A program made the position numbers and the translations under genes. Shown in pieces: positions 26,177-41,100 of a stretch of 64,000 bases of DNA; position 1 is the stretch's first letter, and each line of letters begins with the position of its first letter. The notes below the pieces were generated by a model, which searched no databases, was not told where the DNA came from, and saw only the letters and a program-made list of their open reading frames with translations. Source of the stretch: Liolophura sinensis. Taxonomy: Eukaryota > Mollusca > Polyplacophora > Chitonida > Chitonidae. The DNA is taken from contig NC_088304.1 in assembly GCF_032854445.1 (NCBI RefSeq), positions 4,898,001 through 4,962,000 on the forward strand, read 5' to 3'.

Positions 26177-29100
26177 ATGAGTGACAGGAAAGAGTTCCGA
26201 AGTCCGTTCTTTCGGCCCACAGCAAATCAAATGGCAGCAGTGACAAGCGAGAAGACGTCCACGTTTTCTTTTCTACCGTCTCAAAAGACTCTCAAAGGAA
26301 TCTTAGCCGGTAAGTGTTTCAGATTGTTTTGGATTTGTTTGTGTCGACACCTGTCGTAGTGAAGGAATGGCAGGGCGTTTAGTTAGCTGCTTGCGGATGT
26401 ATAAGCCTATCCCGGGTATACGGGTCAACGAGTCTGCAGTCATTTGGGGTTAGACATGCTGTAACCTTACGTTATGGACTTGTTATTGACATGTCAAGAA
26501 ACTTAACTTTATGATGTTGGTTTCATAATAGGGTCGATATTGGATTTTGAATAGGGCAGATCCGCTGGACAGATATTTTAGTATTTGTGAAATGCTTCAT
26601 AAGAACTTCAACATCTGAAGTTTTGATGAATGAAGCTATACACTGAATTTAAAAAAGACCCCCAATGAACCAGTGGTATTGTATAGAATGACAAATACCC
26701 GATACTCTTGGTATAAATCCTGCACATCCCTCAGAGTATTATTCAGCTCAGGATTTATAGGCTAATAATAAATAATAATGCATTGGACTAAAACAAAAAC
26801 AGAATCTCAGGCTGTATATCCTGGCTGTTTCATTAATAACACATATGAAGTCAGATGATAGGTGAGTGGTGGACACATCAGTGAGACATCAGTAAGAAAT
26901 TTGTAACTTGAAACCTTATCACATTAACAACTAGCATGTATTGACTTTCATACAATGGATATACCCCCTTACTTCTTACTGCATGTGGCAGTCACGAAAC
27001 CTGTTAATAGCTATCATGAAAATAAAATGTGAAAAAATTATGATAAATACTGATAGTCTATTATACAGCCTACATCTTAAGATGGAGCAACCTTTATTTA
27101 TTCGTTTGACAAGACCCCAAACAATCTGTTACTGTTCCCATGATCTACCCAAATAATCTAACATTCATATGGCCCACCCCTAACAATCACCATTCATGTG
27201 GCCCACCCTAACATTCACCATTCATATGGCCCACCCTAACATTCACCATTCATATGGCCCACCCTAACATTCATCATTCATATGGCCCACCCTAACATTC
27301 ACCATTCATATGGCCCACCCTAACATTTTCCCTCCCAAACAGTGACCATTCATGTGGCTCACCCTAACATTCACCATTCATATGGCTCACCCTAACATTC
27401 ACCATTCATATGGCTCACCCTAACATTCGCTGCTTACCCAAACATTCAACGTTTATGTGACCACCCTAATATTCACCATTTATATGACCCATCCAAACAG
27501 GCTACCATTCCCATGGCCCACCCAAACATTCGCCATTCATATGGCCCACCCTAACATTCACCATTCATATGGCTCACCCTAACATTCACCATTCATATTT
27601 CCCACCCAAACAGTGACCATTCATGTGGCCCACCCTAACATTCACCATTCATATGGCTCACCCTAACATTCACCATTCATATTTCCCACCCAAACAGTGA
27701 CCATTCATGTGGCCCACCCTAACATTCACCATTCATGTGGCTCACCCTAACATTCATCATTCATATTTCCCACCCAAACATTCACCATTCATGTGGCCCA
27801 CCCAAACATTCGCCTCTCATATGGCTCACCCTAACATTCACCATTTATATGGTTTACCCGTACAGACTGCAATTCCCATGGCCCATTCAGACAGACTACC
27901 ATTCCCACGGCCAACCCAAGTATTCACCATTCATATGGCTCAACCCAACATTCACCATTCATATGGCACACCCAAATAGGCTGCCATTCCCATGGTGCAC
28001 CCAAATATTCACCATTCATATGGCTCACCCAAACATTCACCTTTCATATGGCTCACCCTAACATTCACCATTTGTATGGTTTACCCGTACAGACTGCAAT
28101 TCCCATGGCCCATTCAGACAGACTACCATTCCCACGGCCAACCCAAATATTCACCATTCATATGGCTCACCCTAACAATCACCATTCCTGTGGCCCTCCC
28201 AAACATTCACCATTCATATGGCACACCCAAACAGGCTGCCATACCCAAAGCGAACCCAAACATTCACCATTCATATGGCTCAACCTAACATTCACCATTC
28301 ATATGGCTCACCCTAACATTAACCATTCATATGGCACACCCAAATAGGCTGCCATTCCAGTGGCCCTCCCAAACATTCACTATTCATATGGCTTATCCAT
28401 ACAGACTGCCATTCCCATGGCCAATTCAAATAGACTACCATTCCCATGGCTCACGCGAATATTCACCATTCATATTGTCCACCCAATCATTCACCATTCA
28501 TATGGCACGTCCTCCTAATTCACCAGTCTTCTGGCCTGCCTTCCTAATTCAGTTCCATGGCCCACTCCTAATTCAGTTTACCAGTCAGATGACCCACTCC
28601 TGATTCACCACTCTCATAGACCACCCTCTGAATTCACCAGCCAGATGGCTTGACTATCTAATTCAACAATCTCCTAATTAACCAGTCTCATGGCCTACCC
28701 GTCTCTTTCATTTGTCAAATGGCCCACCCACTTAATTCCCCAGCCTCGTGGCCCACCCACTTAATTCCCCAGTCTCCTGGCCTAACCACTTAATTCTCCA
28801 GTCTCCTTGCCCACCCACTTAATTCCCCAGTCTCCTGGCCTAACCACTTAATTCTCCAGTCTCGTGGCCCTTCCTCTTAATTCCCCAGACTCGTGGCCCA
28901 CCCTCTTAATTCCTCAGTCTCATGGCCCACCCACTTAATTCCTCAGTCTCGTGGCCCACTAAATTCACTATTACCATGAATCTTAAATCACCAGTTTAAT
29001 GGTCAGCTCCTAGTTTATTGTTCAAGTGACCCATCCACCTAATTCACTGGTCAAATGACCTGTCCACCAGTCACATGGTCCATGCACATGTAAACTGATT

Positions 29101-32100
29101 GGCAGTAAAATACCACCTACTGCTTCCATGTTCCCATGTTGTTATAACTGACAATACCAATGGTTCCAATGCAGGTCCTCGAGGAGTGTTTGACACAGTG
29201 TTTACTACACACTGGGTATTTTGTTGTTCTCCGAGCTGTCATGGATGTAGGCATGTAACCTATAAACATACATTATGTAGGCAAATCTTTCGTCAGTGAT
29301 TGTTTACACAGAAATAGAACAGTGTGCAGGAGACATGCTTCATTACATATCACACAGCTATTATTGGAAACGCTTCAGTAGAACAGAAAGATCATCCAAA
29401 CAAATGTTACAAAAGCCACTCTCCTGCTCAAGATTTACTCATGTTCAAGTTTATAATAGTCATAACATGACTATATAATGACATGACTATAGTCATAACA
29501 TGACTATTATATAAAGTATAGATATAATATACATGTTATAATATAGTTATAATATACATGTTTTCATAATTGCTTACACAACGTTCTCTTAGTTAAAGGC
29601 TACATGGAACGCTTGTGTTTTTATTTCTTAATACTTCTCAATATATGATGTGGCCTAACATATAAAACTACACATTGTTTATCAGCTTTCTTTTTGAGGC
29701 ATAAAAATATATCTAAAGAACAGTTTTTGCAAGTCCACAGCGGTCAGTTCGGAAATCAAGTAGGAAGCTGTGGTGACGTCAATAGTGATAGCTGTTAAAA
29801 CAAGTTTGTAATATGGACAGCCTAAATAGGGTTCCCAGTATAGTGTAGTGTTCATCGATGACTTTATTTCCGAATATTTCCAACCTGTGGTGGAAAATAT
29901 GCATAATATAGTGGTGCTATTAAAAAATATAAAATATGCCTCAAAAATGACCATTTTTTTTACACTTACTTGTCTTTTCTTTAAAACCACACTCATTTTA
30001 CAGTACCTTTTTATGTATCCTTTAATGTATGGATGAGACCCTCACTGATGAAGGGGTTTACTGTGAATGCCTCCATTAGGATCACAAAATGTTTGCCAGT
30101 GAGGTTTCACTATTGAATTCAGGCTCTGCTTATTTGACTCGGGCACTGTTTCAGGAACTAACAGGCAAAATGTTGTTGTCTGCAAACAAAAATGTGTTAG
30201 TGAAGTATTCTGTAAAACATCATTAAATGGGAAAAAAATAAGATTTAAATAGTTATGAACATAAAAGTTAGTCAGTAATGTGATGGTTTGATGCCAACCT
30301 GGGATTAAAAGTGGTCAATAATGATTTTCGTATTGATTTATATATAATGATTCTTTTCATTACTTACAGTACATTTGGTATTCACTTCAGTTAAAAGTCA
30401 GATAAACTGCTGCCAAAAATGCTGTAAATAAACAAATAAATGTTATATGAAACAACAAGTGAAAAATTAATCTATTGAACATGTTAACAAGGAAGATGTT
30501 TGTAAGAAAAAACGTTTGTAAGTCAGTGAAGGGAGGCTATTATACATGGAAGAGTTTACCCTAATCCCTCAACTTTTTCGCATAAGAATGAACAACTTTG
30601 AGTGCAGTTTATGCTCCTTTGTAATTTGATTTTGGGGACAAAACAACATTAGTTGGATTGGTCAGATTCAGAGCTTCACAAAAAGAATAAATTTATCAGT
30701 CAACAAAGATACCTTCAGAATATGCTTGAATAATCACCTTGCAAACATGGTTATAGACTTACAGTATACTGTTTTTTGAACTTACATTGTAATAACATGT
30801 GGGTGGAAGTTGATATTGCATGTATGAACAGATGTGACATGCACTTCTGTCACATACCTGCTACTGTTTGCATTGCACAGGTGTTTTGCACATGGGAAAC
30901 TGGTCCTTTATCAATTAACTGAATTGCCACATGTAGGCAGTTGGAAAAAATGTTGTTTTGATTTGGCTTCACCAACATGTAACACCTGGCTGTGGAGTAG
31001 ATGTTGCACTGATTGTACATGGAAGCTCTAGAGACCTGGGATGGCTGTGTAAATATCAGTCTCCCTCAAAACAGAAGTACCTGGATATGTCTAAAGGTCA
31101 TGACCTTCAAGGTCACAGGTGCAGGTTAAATAAGGTCAACTTGATCTGGGCTGGAAGTTGTAGACCTAGCACACTTAGTCCACATGAGTGAAGTTTTCCA
31201 CAAAGTAATGAAGATTGTTTTTTTAGTTTTATTACAGATTCAAATGTGTGGCAGAACAGATGTTTGTTTCTGAATTTTTTAGCAGGCAAGATGTGTGTTT
31301 CAGTCTTAAGCTGAGACTATTAATAAACAAGAGTTCTGTTTCCTAGCTAAATGACCTAAAATTTTGCACTCGAAAGTGCATTTTTAGAGGCGAATAACTG
31401 TATCAAAATACTATTTCTGATGCTGAAACCTACAATTTTCTAGTAGAATGTCATCCCATGTTCCAAGCATACCTCAAAAGACCTTTCTAAAGTCAGAAGA
31501 ACTCCCAGTCAGAAAAAAAGGGTAGTTTAGTCATGGATGAGATTTATGGTCATTTAAAGTATTCTCGGGGCCTTCCAACAATAAATAAACAACTATTAAT
31601 AAACAAAATTTCTGTTTTCCCGCTATTCTGGGACCTGACAGAAGTAAGTGGTTGGCCTTAATTGGTGTTGAAGTTATCTTATATGAAGTTTTGTAGAGAT
31701 TATTTGTCTTGTACCAGGATGAAACACATTCACTAAACTTCCTGTCCTACAAGTGTACTGGGAAATAATTTTTACAATTAGTGTGTTTGTGACGTGCCTA
31801 CCAGGCAGGGGATTTGAACCAGCGATCTCTGGGTTTAGAGTCCATGCTTCTACCACTAAGCTAAAGGCAATTTTCTCCAGCCTGGAGGTAGATAGCACCT
31901 GTCACATTCACCCAAGTTTTCTTAGTCACATTCTCTTAGCTACACAGGAAGGGAGAGACAAATACACACAGAGTCCACCAAAGCATCACAGCCTTTTGCA
32001 TAAGCCACCTCAGCAACCCGGCTCGCAGTGCCAAGGGTGACAAGGCCTACCAGCTAGGGATTTGAACCAGCGATCTCTCGGTTTGGAGTCAATGTTTCTT

Positions 32101-35100
32101 CTGCCCCGGAGATAGATAGCGCATATATATCACCCTGTTACATTTTTAAAACACAAGCAAATTAATCAGACACCAAATCAAGATTTCCCAAACAGACTTT
32201 TATCTCAGACATCAACTGTTAACAACCTTCATATTGATCAGCACTACCCAAATTATTATAAAAACAATTTTACACTGGTGGGCTGTCATGCTTGGAACAG
32301 TTTAGAATGTGGAATCAAAACAGCACCACCACTTTCTGCTTTAAGGTCATGATATGTGAAAAATTATTTCAACCAGTAAATTGCAACACGTCCTGCATTT
32401 ATTGAAGAATTCAGCTGATACACAGTGTATGTAGTGATGTATTTAATACTGACTATTTTTATGTTTTAAAAAATTGTATATTCTGAACATTTCTTCTTAT
32501 TCACATATTGTTAGAGAGGCCTTGTGGGAAAAATTTTTGACAGAGTTACCCCTCTTTAACTAAACATTTCATTCATTCACTCATTCATTTCTTAGGTGAA
32601 TATCATATTCATAATTCCAAAGTTCCAAATAAGTACTGTGTTCTTTCTCAACCATGATACAAGACAAAGACTTCAACAAGACAAATGGGCACCCACTGGT
32701 TAAACTACTAACAAGATGGTAACAATGTTGAATCTTTTCAAAAGGTAGAAAAAGGGGCACCAGTATTATGATTTACACAAGTAGCTGTAAATCTAATCCT
32801 AAGGTAAATAAGAAAGATGTTTATTGATTAATACAAAAGACTATTACCTACATGTGCTTACTTGTATGTCGTTAAATATGTGCATATAGTATTGTCATAT
32901 ACACAGTATGTCTCCAAAGTTGACAAGCGACCATATACAGGCTTGATATATATTGATAGATTTATATGTATATTGCTGCCCTCCTAAACATAATTGTATT
33001 ATATTAACACCTGGATAAATAGAATTCTGATTCAACAGGTAACCCGACTTAACTGATAACTGGTGAAATTGAAAGATAGCACTTCAGATGTAATGGTACC
33101 AGATTCAACAGGTAACTGATAACTGGTGAAATTGAAAGATAGCTCTTCAGATGTAATGGTACCAGTTCAGTAAATCCTCTAATTATGGAAATCGGACGAA
33201 GTACAGGTAGTTAGTCACGAAGGTTTTGTGAGATCACATTTGTGAATGGCTACCTTTGTCGATACCCTCTTCCACTGTTTTGCATCTGTTGTCGTAGGAA
33301 CAGCCTTTCTGCATCCATCTAGAACATCGAAATTCATTTTTTCCTGATAATGTTGGGTGCAAGGTTCTAAAAACCACAAAGTATTGAATAACCTTCTAAA
33401 ACTCACCAAGTGTTGAATTAAATCGGTCTGAAATTGAGTTTTGTCTTTACATGTGGATCTCAGAACCAAATATAGGCCTCTAAAGGGATGTGCAAAAACC
33501 TGTGATATTATAATTAATACATCTCATTAAATTAAATGTGATCAAATCTGATAATAGGGGTCTGTTATGTGAAATTGTGATGCAGCACACCATGTGTAAG
33601 GTTAATCTTCTAAATCTGGGAATTTGACGTGTTAGTTGGCTTAAGTTTTGCCTTTATCTCTTGTTCTGTCATTTTGTATGCCTGTCTGCATTACGTGGAC
33701 CTAACTGGCTAAGGCATTAATGTTGAATCGTACCCAGTTTTTACTGTATTCATCCCATCTTTAAAGCTACAGCCAACAGTTGTGTAATTATAGATGAATA
33801 TAAGATACTCATAATAGGATTTTTGTTGATTGTTGTTGATTGTTACAGTTTGCTAAATTCTCTCTAATATGTAATGTATAAACATGCCCGTTGCCTGCTC
33901 TGTGGATCTTGCATTATTCTCGAGTTAATAAAATGCTGATGTAGTATATTATTGGTCATTAGATGTAATCGGTAGATTACCATTACCATTTTAGCTATGA
34001 AAATCGGTTTATCATGGCTGCCCTGTTTTCTTCCATCCATAATCCTGATGGCGGGGCCTCCGTGGCTCAGTCGGTAAGCATGCTAGCGTAGCGTAGCGTA
34101 ATGACCCAGGAGCCTCTCACCAATGCGGTTGCTGTGAGTTCAAGTCCAGCTCATGCTGGCTTCCTCTCTGGCCGTAAGTGGGAAGGTTTGTCAGCAACCT
34201 GCGGATGGTCGTGGGTTTCCCCCGGGCTGTGCCCGGTTTCCACTCACCATAATGCTGGTCGCCGTCGTATAAGTGAAATATTCTTGAGTACTGCGTAAAA
34301 CACCAATCAAATAAATAAATAAATAAATAAATAATCCTGATGGCCATTGCAAGAGTGAAGCATTCTTGAGCACAGTGCTATAACACTAATCAAGTAGTTA
34401 ATTAAATTAAAAAATAGGCTGTTAATTTGGATATATTAGAATCATTTTAATACACAGAAAGGCATTGCTGAATTCTGCCGTAAAATTCTTGTGAGCATAG
34501 TATTAAACTGTAGTGTTAATAGTTACATTGTACCATCCACAGTGATGCAGAGCTAAGGCTTAATTGCCCCAATATCCGAAGGTTGATTGAAACAAAAGTG
34601 TCATGCTCATGAAGACGAGAGCAATCACATCTTCTTAATCAACTGCCAGTATGACTTCCTGTGAGCCACAAAGCCCATGTTAGTACACGCACAGAGATTT
34701 CCGGGGTGTTTAGATGTACTGTTATCGATTACCAGCTGCCAGTTTGCCATTCCCCCCCAAATTATTGATTTTCAATTTCTCCAGGCTGGCTTAAGATTTC
34801 CTCTAGGCGGGCAAATATCGAAAGGTTTTGTACTTCTCAATCAACCATGTTTCTATTCAGCAGTGAATAAATAGCCATCTCATCTGTGATGTTGACTTCT
34901 GTTTAAGTTTCACACATAGACTATTCTTGTTATGCAGAAAGTGGGGAATATGAACGACCATTTTGGTAAAATTGTGCGCTCAATATGTAGATGGTTTAAT
35001 GTGTACTCATGGTGCTTGCGGATCAGACAGCACCACTGTGCTATGAGCATAAATTAATGCAAACCTTTAAGTGCATGTACTTAACAATGTTTCAGTCATA

Positions 35101-38100
35101 GTCGTCAGGCGTGTGTACATATATTGTGTCTTCTTGTGGCAGGGCGAGTCCATGCCACCAAAGCACTGCCGCCTCTGAAGTAACATGTCGAGGACACCAG
35201 ACATGACACCCCACCCAGTCACATTATACTGACACTGGGCCAACCAGTCCTGTTTTCTTGCTCTAACCTCTCACTGCTGTGCGCCTAGCGTCTCAACAGC
35301 TGGTACCAGTTTTAAAGCCTTTGGTATGACCCGATTGGGGTTTATCCTTGGGGTCTCATGACATCTATGTGATAAAATGACTCAAGATGTCACCAAAGAA
35401 TTGCATTTTGAGAGGTAAATAAAATATCATAAGATACTACTTTTGGTGTTTAAAGATACATTTATCTGGTATGAAATCATTCTACTTTCCAAGCATACTT
35501 GAAAACACTTTTCTGTGATCAATTGAACTTTCAGAATCAAGCAGCTTAATCATGGATGAAATCTTTGGTCATTTTATACCATAGTTTTCTGACACATCAC
35601 TGGCCGATTTAGCTAATTATATGTTATTCTCACTGCTGAGAGTGGGCTCCAGACCAGTGGGGTTGCAAGTTCAAATCCATGGCCTGCATGGGGTTTTGAG
35701 TTTGAAAATTGTTAAGCTACCTGGTGATGGCCAGTCAGCTCATAATTGCATAGGTAAGTCCAGACTTAGTTTAGCCTATTCTCCTGTTAAATTACAAATT
35801 ACAAATTAAAATGCATGTAATCCAACTTTAACCTTTTGATTCTGGTAACAATTCATGTTTGATAGTTTTGGCGACATCATGGCTGCACAGAAAATGTATT
35901 TTTTCCATCCCAGTTAGAGAAAAAATAGCACCAGGTGAACATGTGAAAAGGTCAAACAAATAGGTCATGTGTCATTTTGGATTAGAAATTACCTTAGAAA
36001 TCATTGTTGAACATATTACCCGAGGGCATGAAATAAAATTAGGTGGAGATAATAAGACTTTGCATTGTATTTTAATGTAAAACGTGATATGAAGAAAATC
36101 AATCCCAGGTATAGATTGTATTTTGTCAGATGCCACAGGCAGTATTTTCATCCCTCTGTATTAAGACAGATTTTCCTGTGTGGCAGCACCAATGCATCTC
36201 ACCCCATCAACTGAGTGACCTGGTGAATAAAGCGAATGAAAGATAACCTGTGGCTAACCTATGATTTCATTAGTTGCTAGGGCTATTTGTTCTCCTGCTG
36301 TCTAATTAATTCAGCCAGTTCACCAGTTGTTTTCTTTTGCGCCTGAAGAATTTAAGGAACTTAAGGCCGGGTAATGATCGAACTGGATAATTAAGTTGTT
36401 GCCATGGCAATGGCTTCTGGGCTAGGAGTAATTTGGGTACAGTGTTCGTTCTATGTCTGGAGCCTCTCTATTCATTGCAAGGTTTTGTCTTCATACTGAA
36501 TTGTTTCTGTGTATTGTTTGAGATGTTTAATTTATCTGATTGGGATTTTGCGCTGTTTCACATGTTTGAAGCCCACAGAAAATGACGCACTGAACATCTG
36601 ATTCATTAATACCCTGCAGCCAGAGCTGGTATACTGTATTATGGGGGAAATGTGTTAAATATGCAACTACATATAAATTTGTAACTACAGTATTGATCAA
36701 AGAATTGATAAGTAGTATTAAGTGCAGAGAAAAGACTAATGTGAAGTATATGTCAGATGAAAGATCAGCAAAGAATGTCCACAAAAATATTTGGATTTTT
36801 TTATTTTTATTACAATTTTTAAATGGATTGGAAACTTTGGTTTCTATGGTAGCCTTTTCTGACCATATTGGAAACAGTAACATCACATAAGGTTTTTGGC
36901 AATTAACACAGAGACTGTTAGATTTCTTCATTCTGAATGCATACACATATAGATTTATGAATGTAATCACGGAACAGACCTTGAAACAAACTATTTCAGG
37001 CAAAAAATATGGACTTTTCATCACTGATACCTTCTGGACTCTACAGACCACCAAAGAATCTGATGCTTTAAAACCAGTTTTCTGGGTTTTTTTTTTCCAT
37101 AACAGTTGCTCATTAATGTTGGCTTTTCATTTGAAATTTGGCATCAGTTGTTTGTAAAATTTGTGTTATGGTAAAAAGAACATTAATATCAACCAAGATA
37201 ATTACACATGAGTATATTTAGGAGAATATTGTGAAAATGCCAGGTTGAAGACTTTACAGACAATACAATCTGAGGCCTAGCTGTTATTTATAAACCAAAG
37301 ATTAACAGGTCATTTAATTTTTCTATTCAGATAGCATTTTCAGATTTAATTGTAGTAGGTCTTACTCACTTTGTTGTTCACGAGGCATTACCAGGGGCCT
37401 GAGAGTGAAGAACTCGTTCTCGCTGTGTTGTTCACGAGGCTTTACCAGGGGCCTGTGAGTTAACAAGTCGTTCTCCCTGTGTTGTTCAGGTGGCATTACC
37501 AGGGGCTTGAGAGTTTACAAGTCATTCTGGCTGTGTTGTTCAGGTGGCATTACCAGGGGCTTGAGAGTTAACAAGTATCTTTACCAGGGGCCTGAGAGTT
37601 AACAAGTCGTTCTTCCTGTCTTGTTCACGAGGCCTTACCAGGTGCCTGAGAGTTAACAAGTCTTTCTCACTGTGTTGTTCAGGTGGCATTACTGATGGTC
37701 TGGAGAGTTAAAAGTGGAGAAAAATTACATAAAGCTCAGATAAAACAGTGCATAAAGTTACATGTATTTGTAAATGTGGTCTTCACATTTTTCGAAGAGG
37801 AAAAGACATTTGAAAATGATTTTTGTTTGTGTGGTATTTGGGCACTAAAATTTGACCTTTTCAGCTAACGTGTTCATCATGGATTTTTGATCATATTTAT
37901 AGTTTAATATATTCATAAATACTATAGTAATTCAGGTTAAATGCATGTGTTTCAAAATAAACAAATAAATAAATTCAAATAAATTTAATCGATATAACAT
38001 CACATCCTTATTTAAAACATGATCTTGCTAAGACAATATATACCAAGAGATGGTCCCAATACCCACCATACAAAACTTTTTTGCAATACCCAATTCTCCT

Positions 38101-41100
38101 AAAAGAAAAAATGGAATAAAAATATTAAAGACCATATTTGGAAATAAGTTTTCAAGCTGTTTCATCTGATTTAGGCATCATTTTTTTATATTCTCATTTA
38201 ACAAGTTTTACTCTTTCTGTTGTTCAGATGGCATTACGAGTGGTCTTATGAATTAACAAGTTGTTCTCGATCCATTGTTCAGATGGCATTACAGATGATC
38301 AGACATTTCAGTTCCATTATCTTTCTATTGTTCCGGTGACGTTATAGGTGGTCTTTAAAGTTCACAAGTCTTGTTCTTTCTGTTGTTCAGGTGGCTTTAA
38401 TGATGGTCAGCAGATTTTAGAAAGTTTTTCGCTTTCTGTTGTTCAGGTGGCTTTACTGGTGGTGTGAAGATTTTAACAAGTCTCTTTTTTTGTTGTTAAG
38501 GTGGCATTACCAGTGGTCTGGAGATTTTAACAAGTCTCTTTCTTTTTGTTGTTCAGGTGGCATTACGAGTGGTCTGGAGATTTTAACAAGTCTCTTTCTT
38601 TTTGTTGTTCATGTGGCATTATCAGTGGTCTGGAGATTTTAACAAGTCTCTTTCCTTTTGTTGTTCACATGGCATTACCAGTGGTCTGGAGATTTTAACA
38701 AGTCTCTTTCTTTTTGTTGTTCATGTGGCATTATCAGTGGTCTGGAGATTTTAACAAGTCTCTTTCCTTTTGTTGTTCACATGGCATTACCAGTGGTCTG
38801 GAGATTTTAACAAGTCTCTTTCTTTTTGTTGTTCATGTGGCATTACCAGTGGTCTGGAGATTTAAACAGGTCTCTTTTTTTTGTTGTTCAGGTGGCACTA
38901 CCAGTGGTCTGGAGATTTTAACAAGTCTCTTTTTTTTTTTGTTCAGGTGGCACTACCAGTGGTCTGGAGATTTTAACAAGTCTCTTTCTTTTTGTGGTTC
39001 AGGTGGCATTACCAGTGGTCTGGAGATTTTAACAAGTCTCTTTTTTTTTGTTGTTCATGTGGCATTACCAGTGGTCTGGAGATTTTAACAAGTCTCTTTC
39101 TTTTTGTGGTTCAGGTGGCATTACCGGTGGTCTGGAGATTTGTATCACCTTCCCCACAGAATATGTGAAAACACAGTTACAACTTGACGAGCGGTCAGGA
39201 GTGGAGAAGAGGTTTAAGGGGCCAATCAACTGTGTTCAGGTGACAGTACGGGAGTATGGAGTGCTGGGCTTGTACAGGGGCCTCAGTGTTCTGCTCTATG
39301 GATCCATTCCAAAGTCGGCTGTGAGGTATGTAAATAATTGTTATAAGTTATGTACATGTGAAATGTCAAGATTGCCATCACTGATAAATATGCTGTGGGG
39401 TTTGCAAATAATTGTTATAACTTATGTACAGGTGAAATGTCAAAATTGCCAGCACTGATAAGTATGCTGTGAAGTTTGCAAATAATTATTATAACTTATG
39501 TACAGGTGAAATGTCAAGATTTCCATCACTGATAAAAGTGATGTTTCATTCAGTTAAATATCACTTTTGTTATTACATTTTGATATTTTTTGTTTTTCCC
39601 AAATTGGGAACAAAAAGTTGTTTGACTTGAGCTGTGTACAATGGAACCTTTATTGAAAGGTTTCATTTGAAAAGCAAATTCAGCCTTTGTATCATGAAAG
39701 AACATGTGGTCAGTTATTGAAAAATATGTTTTTAAACATAAATTCAAGTCAGATTGAGGTTTTATATTTTTAAAAAATATATATTTTACATTTACAACTG
39801 CACAATCATGTCCTTTTGTGCCATGATACTTGATTAGGTACTGTTTATAATGTATACACATCATGACCAGCTCATCATGTGCCATGATATTTGATTAGGT
39901 ACTATTTATAATGTATACACATCATGACCAGCTCATCATGGGCCATTATATTTGATTAGGTACTATTTATAATGTATACACATCATGACCAGCTCATCAT
40001 GTGCCATGATACTTGATTAGGTACTATTTATAATGTATACACATCATGACCAGCTCATCATGCGCCATGATATTTGATTAGGTACTATTTATAATGTATA
40101 CACATCATGACCAGCTCATCATGTGCCATGATACTTGATTAGGTACTATTTATAATGTATACACATCATGACCAGCTCATCATGTGCCATGATATTTGAT
40201 TAGGTACTGTTTATAATGTATACACATCATGACCAGCTCATCATGTGCCATGATATTTGATTAGGTACTATTTATAATGTATACACATCATGACCAGCTC
40301 ATCATGTGCCATGGAAGTTTATTTACTTACTACGAAAATTGTCAGCCAGAAGATCAAATATTATTTTTGCACTTTGTCACAAAAGCTTCACTGGAGACCA
40401 ATATTCTGATGATTCATGTACTAATTGTTTTTAGATGCTGGCAATTATTGTATATCTTGTCCCTTGTTAAATTTCACGACTAGACATATGTACCTATTGG
40501 TTCTGTGCTGGCAAGGTGTATACAGCCCTAAGTCTACGTGTACATGTATTCTTTATATAACAGACCTGAAATCCAAGCTTATTTATAGATTGTTATGTAC
40601 AAAATATCCATATTAATTAATCAAAGCTTAAGCAAAGAGTTTGGTTTTTTTTTTTTTTTTTGCGTGGTCAGATTGGCAGATGTGCACATTTTCATGGGGT
40701 TTTTTTGGTGTGTGTGTATTATTTAACAGATTTGGTGCTTTTGAAGAGCTTAAAAAACGAAACCTGTCAGAAGATGGAACTTTGTCATCATCAAAAAAAT
40801 TGCTGTGTGGTTTAGGTAAGTGTGAGGCCGAAGGTAAAGAAGGGCCAATAAAGGACCATATTCTTAATTTGGGCAATCATTTGGGTTTCTTAACATGGGC
40901 TGAAATATATAAAATTGGATAAATGTGTAAATTATTAAGGAGGAATTAATAATTCACTTTATTATTAACGCAATTTCCATTATCCATTCAGTCAAAATGA
41001 ACATATTTAAACTTGTCTCATCTGACTTTTTTTGCCCTCAGGTGTGAAGTGTTACATTTTAATCGTGGAAATTACAAGCTTAAATCCATCCATTCCTGCT

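Larger units (their letters stand above)
28971..33950. other. SLC25A1 intron 1, middle part
   Basis: AT-rich intron with no exon recognised. It contains a palindrome-rich CATGACTATA tract at 29455-29560, TIR elements at 30558-30750 and 31349-31555, and two tRNA-headed SINE copies at 31797-31910 and 32040-32140. A 46-bp direct duplication lies near 33040-33170 (TGATAACTGGTGAAATTGAA twice). Confidence 0.6.

Noticed and set aside
25926-26180. 84-codon frame with RVSF, ending at a TGA that overlaps the SLC25A1 ATG
   Set aside because: It has no ATG (the first codon is TTG) and lies in the probable 5' leader of SLC25A1. The real frame is shown by its continuation into exon 2.
27707-28603. Overlapping open frames reading HHSYGPPK-like text
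   Set aside because: Satellite of about 26-28 bp in SLC25A1 intron 1; all three frames are open for short stretches because of the repeat.
38439-39088. Open frames with [13 protein letters not shown] repeats
   Set aside because: They come from the exon 2-derived array; the frame changes at each 56-bp unit and there is no independent start or donor.
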